Origin: CAYQXJ01 sp964421565
Lineage (GTDB): Bacteria; Planctomycetota; Brocadiia; SM23-32
Reading direction: 5' to 3'
Length of the DNA: 64,000 nt
NCBI GenBank assembly: GCA_964421565.1
Contig: CAYQXJ010000005.1
Location: forward strand, 1-64,000
The notes under the pieces are model-generated. The model ran no database searches. It was not told the DNA's origin and saw nothing but the letters and a program-made list of their open reading frames with translations. Positions 9,175-17,322 of this stretch are shown piece by piece. Numbering within the stretch: position 1 is the stretch's first letter; the number at the start of each line of letters is the position of its first letter. The translations under genes were made by a program, and so were the position numbers.

Positions 9175-9982
9175 GCCGGCCGGCCGACGCCTGCGGATCG
9201 TCTACCTGACCGGGGAGGGCGACCCCTACGCAGCGGCGGGCCTTCGGGCGATCCTGCAGGCCGGTCACCGCGTGGTGCTGGTGATCGCCACCCGCTCGGG
9301 GCTGCCCTGGATCCGGCCGCGCGTTCCGCCCGTCGACTGGCCCCTGCACGCCGCCATCGTCGGCGCGCGCGGCATTGTACGCGCGCTGCGGAGCATCGCC
9401 GCCCGCCTGCGCCCGCCCGCTCCGGGGCGGCTGCAGCAGCTCTGCGAGGAGCGCGGCATCCCGCTGATCCTGACAAGCAGCCGGCGGATAGCCGACCACG
9501 GCGACGCCATCCGAGACGCCGGGCCGGACATCCTGCTCGCCAACGGCTGGCTGTATCACATCCCGCCTTCGGTCTGCCGCCTGGCTCGCATCGAGGCTCT
9601 AAACTGCCACCCTGCCTACCTGCCGGAGTATCGTGGCTCCAACACGACGTTCGCGGCACTCGTCGACTGCGCCGAGCGCACCGGGGTGAGCGTTCACGTC
9701 ATCACGCCCCGCTTCGACGCCGGGCCAATCCTCGCCCGTCGCTCGGTGCCCATCGGGCGCTGGGATTCGGTCTGGGCCGTATACGGCAAGCGGCTGGCGG
9801 TCGTCGGACTCGTAATCTGCGAGGCGCTGCAGGTCGCCGGCGAGCCGCACCGCTACCTGCCGAACCCGCCTGCGCCGGCCTACAGGCGTTGCGCGACGGC
9901 CACCTACCTGCGCCGTCGCTTCGTGAATCTGGCCCGCACGGCGATCGGCCTCGCCCCCATTCCCTTCCCGCCGGCGGAGTGA
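9161..9982 (+). CDS. formyltransferase-family protein (Formyl_trans_N)
   Basis: A 273-residue protein with the hydrolase/transferase core of methionyl-tRNA and sugar formyltransferases. The active-site motif NCHPAYLPEYRG supplies Asn148 and His150, and FDAGPI supplies Asp186, matching the Asn-His-Asp set of the family. The C-terminal anticodon/OB-like domain of Fmt is missing, so it is probably not the initiator-tRNA enzyme. Candidates are a sugar N-formyltransferase using N10-formyl-tetrahydrofolate, or a ureido/carbamoyl variant. Its ATG lies inside the end of the ligase gene. It faces the convergent gene at 9997 with only 14 nt between stops. Confidence 0.75.
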   Translation: MGVAEPAGRRLRIVYLTGEGDPYAAAGLRAILQAGHRVVLVIATRSGLPWIRPRVPPVDWPLHAAIVGARGIVRALRSIAARLRPPAPGRLQQLCEERGIPLILTSSRRIADHGDAIRDAGPDILLANGWLYHIPPSVCRLARIEALNCHPAYLPEYRGSNTTFAALVDCAERTGVSVHVITPRFDAGPILARRSVPIGRWDSVWAVYGKRLAVVGLVICEALQVAGEPHRYLPNPPAPAYRRCATATYLRRRFVNLARTAIGLAPIPFPPAE

Positions 9983-9996
9983 GCCCCGCCCCGGCG

Positions 9997-12003
9997 CTAC
10001 GCTTCGGCCAGGAACAGGGCGTCGTGGACCGGCAGTGTCACCTCCTCGCCCACCGGCTCGCCCGTGTTGATCTCGGGATACTGTTCCGGATGCCCGTGCA
10101 GGCGCCGCAGGCGCCGCCCGGGGAACAGCGAGGCGAGGCGGAAGGTGTACGGCGCCTTCGACGGGTTGACCAGAACCACGCCGTGCTCGAACTCGCGATA
10201 GCAGGCGTCCGGTTGGGCGATGAGCCGCAGCTCATCTACCCGTACCGGCTCGAAGCCCTCGAATTCGAAGCAGAGCGAGAGTTCGCCCGCCGGCAGGTCG
10301 TTGTAGACGAATACATTCAGGAAATCGTCGTCCAGGAAGTAACCGTGCCGACGCACGCGCGTGCCCCACTTGTGGCTCATCCTGACCACCGGTTCGCCGC
10401 CCTGCATCGCTGTCAGGAACACGAGCCGCCTGCCCTCCCGGGGGTAGTCGCTCATCGGCTCGCCGCGTGCCCGCAGGGCCACCACCAGGTCGGGGCCGCC
10501 GGGCTCAATCCCCCGCATGTGCATCCCCATCCGACGCACTGGCTGGCAGCCGCGCAGCAGCAGGGCGTCGGCCTGCATTTCGGCCTCGGCGTTCTCCAGT
10601 GTCAACCGGTCCAGCAAGTCGGCCTGCGGCGGGTCGCCCAGCCCGCCGAGCAGGTCCTCGCCCGATAGCGCGAGCCGCACCACGGGGCCCAGTGGCCGGC
10701 CGAGCCAGCCGACCTGCCCCTCTCGTCCCTTCACGATCTCGTCCCAGTCGTTCGGCCTGTCGCCGGCAGGGGCGTTCGGGCGGGTGTTGACGCTGATGGC
10801 GGAGCCGCTCAGCACCGCCGCGGCCATGCCGATGCGCCAGGCACCGTCGGTCATGTGCTTCTGGCGGCGGGCCATCATGAAGTAACTGAGGGCGGGCTTG
10901 CGTGCCTGCGCGTTCCAGTAGAGGTGGGTGTTGAGCATGTGCCCCCACTGTGCGTGTCCCTCCTCGTCCACCTCCAGCCCCTCGCTCTCGATGCCGTTGA
11001 GCAGGCCGAACGAGCGCTGTCCGTGCCACCAGCCGGCGTCGGCCAGTATCAGGCGCTCCTCGCCCATCTGCTCCCTCAGCCGGCGGCACATCGCGACGAC
11101 ACCGACGCCGTAGGTGTCCACGCCATCGAAGACGCCCATGTCCGCGATGCCATCGGCGTTGCAGTCGGGCTGCTTCTTCTTGTCCGGGCCGATATCCTGC
11201 AGGTAGTAATAGGGGTGGTTGTGGAGGCTGCTGAACAGCACGTCGAACTCCAGGCCGTCGTATTCGGCGAGCGGGCCCTCGGGGCCGAAGGTGCGCACAA
11301 GCCATTCGGCGAGCACGTCGCCACAGGTGCGCCCCTGTTCGTCACGCGGGCAGTGCGTGGAGTAGTTGTAGAACCACATCAGGTTGTTCTGCCTGCCGTT
11401 CCACGGCCCTTCGATGACATGGGCGGCGGCGTACGCCCGGCCCGCCCGGAAGCCTATCGGACGGGTGCCGTGGCAGGCGCGGCGCACGGTGATGGTGCTG
11501 CGCTCGCGGTCGATGTCCACCAGTTGCACCTGCTCGCAGCGCCGCCAGTCGGGCCTGCCGTCCGCGTCCAGGTCGCACAGGCCGATGTCCTCCCCCCGAT
11601 CGAAGAAGCGGCCCGTGTAGAGCGTGAACAGGTCAACGTCGGAGACCTCCAGCTCGCAGGCGCCGTAGTGCCCGGCGGGCACGTCGCAGAGGATGGTAGC
11701 CCCGTTGGTGTAGAGCCAGTGGCCGGCGAAGAACTCGTCGGTCTGGTAGCCGGGGTCGCGCGCGTTGCCGTTGAAGTGCAGCAGCACCATCTTGCGCGGA
11801 TGCTCGCGCTTGAAGCGCGTGTAGGCGCGGATGTGCTTCAGCGTGCGGTCCGATTTCTCCTCGGCGAGCGCCTTGCCCTGCACGCCCTGCAGTCGGTCGA
11901 ACTCCGCCGCCCACTCTGCGTAACCGTCGTAGTGCTCGACGGACTCCGTGGCTCGGAAGTAAAACGCACGCGGGAATCGCTCCTCCAGGATGCTCAGCTC
12001 CAC
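9997..12003 (-). CDS. glycosidase-like TIM-barrel protein of unknown specificity
   Basis: A 668-residue protein I cannot assign to a numbered family. It opens with SILEERFPRAFYFRATESVE and contains segments typical of putative glycoside hydrolases: HFNGNARDP, NLMWFYNYSTHCP, YDGLEFDVLFSS (possible catalytic Asp/Glu), an ILADAGWWHGQRS strand and a late beta-sandwich. The stretch CDLDADGRPDWRRC and PDCNADGIADMG look like calcium-binding D-x-D-x-D-G loops. The GTG at 12003 is chosen because GAGGGG lies just upstream; the open frame runs 57 codons further without a start supported by a ribosome-binding site. No signal peptide. It ends 14 nt from the convergent formyltransferase. Confidence 0.55.
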   Translation of the reverse strand: MELSILEERFPRAFYFRATESVEHYDGYAEWAAEFDRLQGVQGKALAEEKSDRTLKHIRAYTRFKREHPRKMVLLHFNGNARDPGYQTDEFFAGHWLYTNGATILCDVPAGHYGACELEVSDVDLFTLYTGRFFDRGEDIGLCDLDADGRPDWRRCEQVQLVDIDRERSTITVRRACHGTRPIGFRAGRAYAAAHVIEGPWNGRQNNLMWFYNYSTHCPRDEQGRTCGDVLAEWLVRTFGPEGPLAEYDGLEFDVLFSSLHNHPYYYLQDIGPDKKKQPDCNADGIADMGVFDGVDTYGVGVVAMCRRLREQMGEERLILADAGWWHGQRSFGLLNGIESEGLEVDEEGHAQWGHMLNTHLYWNAQARKPALSYFMMARRQKHMTDGAWRIGMAAAVLSGSAISVNTRPNAPAGDRPNDWDEIVKGREGQVGWLGRPLGPVVRLALSGEDLLGGLGDPPQADLLDRLTLENAEAEMQADALLLRGCQPVRRMGMHMRGIEPGGPDLVVALRARGEPMSDYPREGRRLVFLTAMQGGEPVVRMSHKWGTRVRRHGYFLDDDFLNVFVYNDLPAGELSLCFEFEGFEPVRVDELRLIAQPDACYREFEHGVVLVNPSKAPYTFRLASLFPGRRLRRLHGHPEQYPEINTGEPVGEEVTLPVHDALFLAEA

Positions 12004-12141
12004 TTTGCTTCCCCTCAGGTTGAGTCGTTGACGTCCTGCGCATCGGCTCGGCCCACCGGCAAGCGCGAGTATACGACGGCGGGGCCGGCGGAGAAAGCGA
12101 GAAGCGCACCCGCCGACCGAATGCCTCTGACGTGCGGCGCG

Positions 12142-12170
12142 TTGACAGGCTCTCTGCCGGCCACTAACCT
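12142..12170 (+). promoter_or_regulatory. probable promoter of the lipoprotein pair
   Basis: Perfect TTGACA (12142-12147), a 17-nt spacer, and a weak TAACCT (12165-12170), about 80 nt before the ATG at 12252. Confidence 0.35.
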
Positions 12171-12251
12171 GCATTCAGCGAGGCTTGTGCAGCCGGGGCC
12201 GCAGTGGTCGCGTCTGCGCGGCGCTTAGGTACAGTGTGGAGAGGGACCGTC

Positions 12252-12716
12252 ATGGTCCAACGAGTGGGAATCGTCTTGATAGCATGCACATTGATGGTGG
12301 CGCTCGGCTGCAGCAAAGACGAGGGCGCGGCTTCCCCGCCGGAACGCATGCGGCAGGAAGCGAAGGAGGCCGCCGAAGCGGCCGGAGAGTGGGCGGCACA
12401 GACCAGGGCGGAACTGGTGGAAACGGCCGAGAAGCAGATTGCCGATCTGCGCCACAGAATGCAGGAACTGAAGCAGCAGGCCCGCCAGCAAGGCGAGCAA
12501 GCGGAGCAGAAGTGGGAGAGCGATATCCAGCCGCAGCTCGAAAAACAGCTCGCCCGGGCGGAGGAACGGCTCGACGAACTGAAAGAGAGCGGCGGCGAGG
12601 CGTGGGAAGACGCGAAGTCAGGGCTGCGAGAAGCCCTGGAAGCGCTCGGCGACGCCGCCGAGAGCGCCCGCCAGCGGCTCCGCACGACACCCAATCCGGC
12701 ACAGGGGGAACAGTGA
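12252..12716 (+). CDS. coiled-coil lipoprotein, unknown function
   Basis: A 154-residue protein. A hydrophobic signal ends in the lipobox MVALGC, with the lipidated Cys at residue 20. The mature part is almost entirely Glu/Lys/Ala/Gln heptads (for example QIADLRHRMQELKQQARQQG) and should form a long coiled coil in the periplasm or on the outer membrane. The ATG at 12252 is preferred to an upstream start at 12204 because it gives a clean signal peptide. The stop codon overlaps the next ATG (ATGA), so both lipoproteins are co-translated. No family assigned. Confidence 0.75.
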   Translation: MVQRVGIVLIACTLMVALGCSKDEGAASPPERMRQEAKEAAEAAGEWAAQTRAELVETAEKQIADLRHRMQELKQQARQQGEQAEQKWESDIQPQLEKQLARAEERLDELKESGGEAWEDAKSGLREALEALGDAAESARQRLRTTPNPAQGEQ

Positions 12717-13285
12717 TGAGTCAGCAAGAATGTCGCAGACCCATGCGGCGGTTGCACGCAGCTCGACGGTGGGTTGCGGGCCTGGTGGTTGCCGGCCTGC
12801 TGGCGTTCGGCGCGGGATGCTACGGATCCTTCCCCCTGACTCACCTCGTCTACAGCGTCAACGGCCAGATCAAGCCAGGGGTGCTCCGCCAGCTCACGTT
12901 CTGGCTCTTCATCATCCTGCCCGTCTATGAGATCAGCGCGTTGGCCGACGTCGTCATCCTGAACCTGCTGGAGTTCTGGACCGGCGCCGACCTCGGAGGG
13001 TTCGGCCAGGTCGAGGGCGAAGCAGGGCTGGAGTTCGCCATGCAGCCCGCTCCGGACGGACGCACCGCCGCCGTGACCATTACACGCCGGGGCGAAGCAG
13101 TCGCGCAGGCCCAGTTCGTGCGCGTCTCCGACGACCTGTGCACAGTGCACAACATGGAGGGCCGGCTGCTTGGCCGCGCAGTGCGCACGCCGGAAGGCGG
13201 GCTGCGCCTGGAGTCGGCAGACGGAACAGTCGTAGCCGCACTCTCCGCAGACGAGTGCGCCGGGCTACTCGCCTCGTCGCAGTAG
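12716..13285 (+). CDS. DUF3332-family lipoprotein
   Basis: A 189-residue lipoprotein. The signal peptide ends in LAFGAGC (Cys35) and is followed by YGSFPLTHLVYSVNGQI, a long hydrophobic region, and ADVVILNLLEFWTG, which is the recognisable DUF3332 pattern of a lipidated Cys-Tyr-Gly-Ser-F followed by a membrane segment and a conserved N-x-x-E-F-W-T-G. Function of the family is unknown. The start overlaps the stop of the coiled-coil lipoprotein (ATGA), with GGGGGA upstream. The C-terminal 90 residues are a predicted beta-rich periplasmic domain. Confidence 0.8.
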   Translation: MSQQECRRPMRRLHAARRWVAGLVVAGLLAFGAGCYGSFPLTHLVYSVNGQIKPGVLRQLTFWLFIILPVYEISALADVVILNLLEFWTGADLGGFGQVEGEAGLEFAMQPAPDGRTAAVTITRRGEAVAQAQFVRVSDDLCTVHNMEGRLLGRAVRTPEGGLRLESADGTVVAALSADECAGLLASSQ

Positions 13286-13315
13286 CGTTTTCCGGGGGCT
13301 AACGACAGCCGCGAC

Positions 13316-13465
13316 GGCCGACCGGAATGAGCCAGGCGTGAGACCGGTCACGCGCTTGAATACGTGCGATAGGTGGCTGGCATCGGCGAGCCCGACTCTG
13401 CCAGCTACCGCCTCGAGGGTCAGATCGGCCTGCTGGATCAGGTTGCGGCGCTGCAACTTCTGCAA
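13316..13465 (-). pseudogene. AraC-family regulator remnant (C-terminal HTH only)
   Basis: The minus strand encodes a 50-residue piece with the second helix-turn-helix of AraC/XylS proteins: LTLEAVAGRVGLADASHLSH followed by VFKRVTGLTPGSFR. The first helix-turn-helix and the whole sensor domain are missing; sequence further upstream belongs to the opposite-strand isomerase gene. Reading continues beyond the fragment without any start supported by a ribosome-binding site. It is a truncated leftover, and its upstream edge overlaps the ribosome-binding site of the isomerase gene. Confidence 0.65.
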
Positions 13466-13475
13466 GGAGGGCGCG

Positions 13476-14324
13476 ATGCGCTTGGGAGGACCGGTTTTCG
13501 GCGAGTTCGAGACTCCGGAAGAATGGGTGGAGATGCACCGGGCGGCCGCCAATGGCGCGGGCTACAGCGCCGCTTATTGCCCCCTGGACCCCGAAGCTTC
13601 GCAGGGCCGGGTGGCCGCCTTCGCCGGGGCGGCGCGGCAGGCCGACCTCGTCATCGCGGAGGTCGGCGCCTGGAGCAACCCCCTGAGCCCCGATGAAGAG
13701 ACCCGCCGCAAGGCCCTCGCCAAGTGCACCGGGTGCCTGGCCCTTGCTGAGCGCATCGGCGCCCGGTGCTGCGTGAACATCGCCGGCTCCCGCGGCGAGA
13801 AATGGGACGGCCCCGACGCCCGCGACCTGACCGAGGAGACCTTCGACGCCGTGGTCGAGACCGTGCGCGCCATCATCGACGCCGTGGAGCCGACGCGCGC
13901 GTGCTATGCCCTGGAGACGATGCCCTGGATGTACCCCGACTCCGCGGACAGCTACCTGCGGCTGCTGAAGGCCGTCGACCGCCGCGCGTTCGGGGTCCAC
14001 TTCGACCCGGTCAACCTGGTCTGCAGCCCGCAGCGCTACTTCGACAACGGGCGGCTGATCGCCGAGTTCGTCGACAAGCTCGGCCCGCACATCAGGAGCT
14101 GCCACGCCAAGGACGTGCTGCTCGACAACACGCTGACAACGCACCTGGACGAGGTACGGCCCGGACAGGGGGCCCTCGACTACGTGAGGTTTCTGAAGGA
14201 GCTGAACCGGCTCGACCGGGACCTGCCGGTGATGCTGGAGCACCTGCCGAACGAGGAGGAGTACGGCAAAGCCGCCGCCTACGTGCGTTCGGTCGCGGCC
14301 GAAACAGGGGTGGAACTGCGATGA
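13476..14324 (+). CDS. sugar phosphate isomerase/epimerase (xylose isomerase-like TIM barrel)
   Basis: A 282-residue protein of the AP-endonuclease-2/xylose-isomerase-like fold. Typical strands include ARCCVNIAGSRG, CYALETMPWMYPDS (metal Glu), FGVHFDPVNLVCSP (metal Asp/His), IRSCHAKDV (His) and LPVMLEHLPNEEEY (last metal Glu). The ATG at 13476 follows an ideal AAGGAGG; the frame is open 46 codons further back, but that region is the antisense of an AraC fragment. The stop overlaps the start of the dehydrogenase gene (ATGA). The pair probably oxidises and isomerises a sugar or inositol; the substrate is unknown. Confidence 0.8.
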   Translation: MRLGGPVFGEFETPEEWVEMHRAAANGAGYSAAYCPLDPEASQGRVAAFAGAARQADLVIAEVGAWSNPLSPDEETRRKALAKCTGCLALAERIGARCCVNIAGSRGEKWDGPDARDLTEETFDAVVETVRAIIDAVEPTRACYALETMPWMYPDSADSYLRLLKAVDRRAFGVHFDPVNLVCSPQRYFDNGRLIAEFVDKLGPHIRSCHAKDVLLDNTLTTHLDEVRPGQGALDYVRFLKELNRLDRDLPVMLEHLPNEEEYGKAAAYVRSVAAETGVELR

Positions 14325-15310
14325 GCGGGCGACGATGGCGGGTGCAATTCACGGAGCCGGGACGGGCCGAACTCGTCGAGGAGGAGACCCCCGGCCCCCT
14401 CGGCCCGGGCGAGGTTGAGGGCCCTACCCTCTTCACACTCATCAGCCCGGGCACGGAGCTGGCAGTCTATCGCGGGCTCCACGGCGGGGCGGAGTTCCCC
14501 TGCGGCACCGGCTATGCTGCCACCTTCGCCGTGGAGCGCGTCGGCGGCGACGTGACCGACCTGACCCCCGGCGACGTGGCCTTCTGCATGGGCGGGCATC
14601 GCAGCCACCAGCGCGCGGCGGCCGACGCCGTGCTGCGCGTTCCGGATGGGTTGGCGCCGGAGGCCGCAGTGTTCGCGCGACTGATGGGTGTCTCGATGAC
14701 GACGCTGACGACGACCCGCGCCCGGCCGCCGGATGCCGTCCTGGTCACCGGGCTCGGCCTGGTCGGCCATCTGGCGGCAAAGGTCTTCTGCGCCTGCGGA
14801 TACGACGTGATCGGCGTCGACCCCTCCGAGCCGCGACGCCGCCTGGCCGAGGAAGGGGGCCTCTCGCACGTGCTCGCCGAACCCGATCCCGCCGTGACGG
14901 GCGACGTGGCGCTCTGTGTCGAATGCTCGGGCCATGAGAAGGCCGTGTGGGACGCATGCCGGCTCGTGAGGAAGGGCGGGGAGGTCGTGCTGGTCGGCGT
15001 GCCGTGGACGAAGCGCTCGGAGGTCGACGCGCACGCCGTGCTCAACGAGGTCTTCCACCGCTACGTGCACCTGCGGGGCGGCTGGGAATGGGAACTGCCG
15101 CGACATGCGCGGGACTTCGCTCCCGGCAGCATCTTCGGCAACCTCGAGGGCGCCCTGCGCTGGCTGGCCGAGGGACGGATCAGCGTCGATGGCCTGGCGG
15201 AAGTGCACACCCCCGCCGAGGCGCAGGAGGTCTATCAGTCTCTGTCAGAGGCGCATGGCGAGCGGCTGAGCGCCCTGTTCGACTGGACGCGGCTGCCGGG
15301 GAATGGTTGA
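14321..15310 (+). CDS. zinc-type medium-chain alcohol dehydrogenase-like oxidoreductase
   Basis: A 329-residue MDR protein. The GroES-like half carries LFTLISPGTELAVYRG, a variant common in sugar and threonine dehydrogenase-like branches; the Rossmann half has VLVTGLGLVGHLAAKVF for the dinucleotide and VDPSEPRR after the second strand, suggesting NAD(H). The structural zinc Cys cluster is absent. Coupled by a 4-nt overlap to the upstream isomerase, it probably acts on the same carbohydrate. It is convergent with the SGNH gene, 45 nt apart. Confidence 0.8.
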   Translation: MSGRRWRVQFTEPGRAELVEEETPGPLGPGEVEGPTLFTLISPGTELAVYRGLHGGAEFPCGTGYAATFAVERVGGDVTDLTPGDVAFCMGGHRSHQRAAADAVLRVPDGLAPEAAVFARLMGVSMTTLTTTRARPPDAVLVTGLGLVGHLAAKVFCACGYDVIGVDPSEPRRRLAEEGGLSHVLAEPDPAVTGDVALCVECSGHEKAVWDACRLVRKGGEVVLVGVPWTKRSEVDAHAVLNEVFHRYVHLRGGWEWELPRHARDFAPGSIFGNLEGALRWLAEGRISVDGLAEVHTPAEAQEVYQSLSEAHGERLSALFDWTRLPGNG

Positions 15311-15355
15311 CCGTGCGGCGTCGGCGCCCCCGCTCCACCCCGGCCGGCCTGAGAG

Positions 15356-16501
15356 CTAACGGGCCGTGGAGACACCCGTGTGCGTGTGCCCGGCGACTAC
15401 CTGCCACACCGTCCGCTGCAGGGCCTCGATGAGTTCCGCATCCGCCTCCGCGTCGAACTGCTCGTAGGGCTCGGCCGTGAGGCCCACCGGGCTCTCGCCG
15501 GTCAGAGTCGCGTAGTGCGTCAGCGCGGAGACGTAGGATCCGATGGTGCCGGAGTCCCGACCGTTGTGGGGCTGGTCGTTCATGTGCACGCCGTCGGCGT
15601 AGAAGTTGAGCACACCCGCCGATCGGACGAATCTGTCCGGGTCGAAGGGGGAGGGCTTCTTGTTGTTGCGGCGCGACTTGACGAAGTACCGCTGGTTGCG
15701 CGCGTAGAATGCCTCGATGCCCGGCAACTCGTCCGCGCGTATCTTCTCATCGAGCCTGGCCAGGACATCGCCCACGGGGATCATCCGCACCGGCACCTGC
15801 AGGTCGGGGTGGCGTTCGTTGAGCCGGTCGACCAACTGCGCGAAGAAATCGCCGCATGCCTGCACGCCGCCCGTGTACTTGCGGCCCCAGTAGTTCGCGT
15901 AGGTCGGCTCGCCCTCCTGCTGCAGTACCTCCCCGGCGCCGGGCCAGGTGGCGTAGATGTAGAAGCGCTCTGCAGCCACGTGCGTGGTGTTGGCGTGCTC
16001 GCGGTCCCAGCGGCCCTCTGCCGGCTCGGTCTGGGCGCGCGCGTAGTCGATCAGTCCGCCCGCCGCCTGCAGGTCGCCGGCGGTGAACCACGGCCAGTGG
16101 TCCATCACCTCGGCTTCCCTGTCCAGCGCGCTCTTGAACGGCTGCAGTATGACGGCGTCGAACCGGTAGTTCTTGAAGGCGTGGTCCCAGGTGCCGTAGG
16201 GCTGCACGGTGTTGTAGCTGCCTTCGCCCGGTGCGTTGCCGTGGTTGCGCATGCTCAGGTGCTGCTCCAACCGGTGGCCCCCACCCAGTTGCATGCCGTA
16301 GCTATACCGGCCGCCGGCCGACTCGACCAGCATGGCCAGGCGCTCCAGCGGTATGCAGCGGGTCAGGCTGTTGCCGATGTGGTAGACCACCAGGTTCTTG
16401 CCGCGGGGCGGCGCAGACTGAGCGCCGCTGGTTGCCGCAGCCGGCAGCAGCACGGTTGCCGAAGCGCAGAAGAGCAAGGCGGCGAAAGCTGTGCTATGCA
16501 T
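15356..16501 (-). CDS. secreted SGNH-hydrolase-like protein
   Basis: A 381-residue protein with a signal peptide (about residues 1-27, ending AAATSGA). YHIGNSLTR at 40-48 corresponds to block I of SGNH hydrolases (Ser45). A late FYADGVHMNDQPHNG segment contains an Asp and His placed like the block V pair. Reading the ATG at 16501 gives a clean signal peptide with GGAG 8 nt upstream; an extension to 16579 would run into the tRNA gene. Related proteins are annotated only as hypothetical or putative esterases. The 3' end faces the dehydrogenase gene. Confidence 0.7.
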   Translation of the reverse strand: MHSTAFAALLFCASATVLLPAAATSGAQSAPPRGKNLVVYHIGNSLTRCIPLERLAMLVESAGGRYSYGMQLGGGHRLEQHLSMRNHGNAPGEGSYNTVQPYGTWDHAFKNYRFDAVILQPFKSALDREAEVMDHWPWFTAGDLQAAGGLIDYARAQTEPAEGRWDREHANTTHVAAERFYIYATWPGAGEVLQQEGEPTYANYWGRKYTGGVQACGDFFAQLVDRLNERHPDLQVPVRMIPVGDVLARLDEKIRADELPGIEAFYARNQRYFVKSRRNNKKPSPFDPDRFVRSAGVLNFYADGVHMNDQPHNGRDSGTIGSYVSALTHYATLTGESPVGLTAEPYEQFDAEADAELIEALQRTVWQVVAGHTHTGVSTAR

Positions 16502-16578
16502 GTTCAGTCTCCGCAGAAGGTGAACGAGTAGCGCCCGAGAGCAGCCGGGCTCAATCCGCGCGGCCCTGCCGGGCGCCA

Positions 16579-16668
16579 TGGCGGAGGGGGAGGGATTCGA
16601 ACCCCCGGAGGGCGCAAACCCTCAGCGGTTTTCAAAACCGCCGCTTTCGTCCACTCAGCCACCCCTCC
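16579..16668 (-). tRNA. trnS(uga): tRNA-Ser(UGA)
   Basis: Ninety nucleotides folding as a class II tRNA. The acceptor GGAGGGG pairs with CCCCTCC, followed by discriminator G and an encoded CCA. The anticodon stem-loop GCGGT-TTTGAAA-ACCGC gives anticodon UGA (complement at 16632-16634). A long variable arm (GAGGGTTTGCGCCCTC) and a GGTTCGAATCC T-arm are present. It is immediately upstream of, and on the same strand as, the SGNH gene. Confidence 0.95.
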
Positions 16669-17322
16669 ACAGGCCGCATAATCTTGCCGCACACTGGGGC
16701 GCCTCGGCGACGGATACCCATCTTACAGCGAAGGGGGCGCCATGCCAAACCCCTCTGGCCTGTGCCGCGCGTGGGCGGCAGATCGTAAGTCGCCGCCATA
16801 AATACGAAACGTGGAACCCCGCCCAAATGGCGACATATCGGACGGTGAGGCAATCTCGAACGGGTAAGATGCCACCTTATGACCAGGCGGACTCGCCAAC
16901 CCCGGAATCCCGGAAACCATCCGGACGCGACGTTGCGGATGGCCGACGAAGTCCGCCCCGCGTGGGGGGAATGCGGGGGCGATTGCCGGCAGGAAGCCGC
17001 GCCGGACACGCAGTCTCGAGAATCCCGGCCACCGTCCGGCCGTGGCCGGGGCCGTGTCCGGGGTGCTGAGGGCTGCCGTTTTGGAGCGATGCCGGCGAGG
17101 TGCCCTTTGGACTTCCGCTGCCCCCGGCGTTGCGGCTGAAACTCCGGCCAGGGGAATCCCCGGCCCGCTGCAAAACGAACCCATTCGGTCAGAAGTAACT
17201 GTTCAGGTGCTGTTTATGATTGCGGTCACTTGCAGCAAAGGATGTCCCGCCCGTTGCATTCTGCGCGCCGACACCGTTACCATTGCACCCGCTAAGCCAC
17301 TTTTCGCAGCCCCCGAGAGCCC
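16669..17322. other. long non-coding stretch with two inverted repeats
   Basis: I see no convincing gene in these 654 nt: the open frames on both strands have no domain signature and no ribosome-binding site. Two hairpins can form: CCATCCG/CGGATGG (16917-16942) and GGCC-A-GGGG/CCCC-GGCC (17146-17165, 3-nt loop). The left end should hold the tRNA-Ser promoter, and the right end the promoter of the kinase gene, but neither has a good match. Confidence 0.4.

Noticed and set aside
9161..9982. Calling this gene methionyl-tRNA formyltransferase
   Set aside because: It lacks the C-terminal tRNA-binding domain and is coupled to an AMP-forming ligase rather than to def or other translation genes.
10855..12228. 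A 457-codon open frame on the plus strand
   Set aside because: Antisense to the glycosidase-like gene; no motif or ribosome-binding site.
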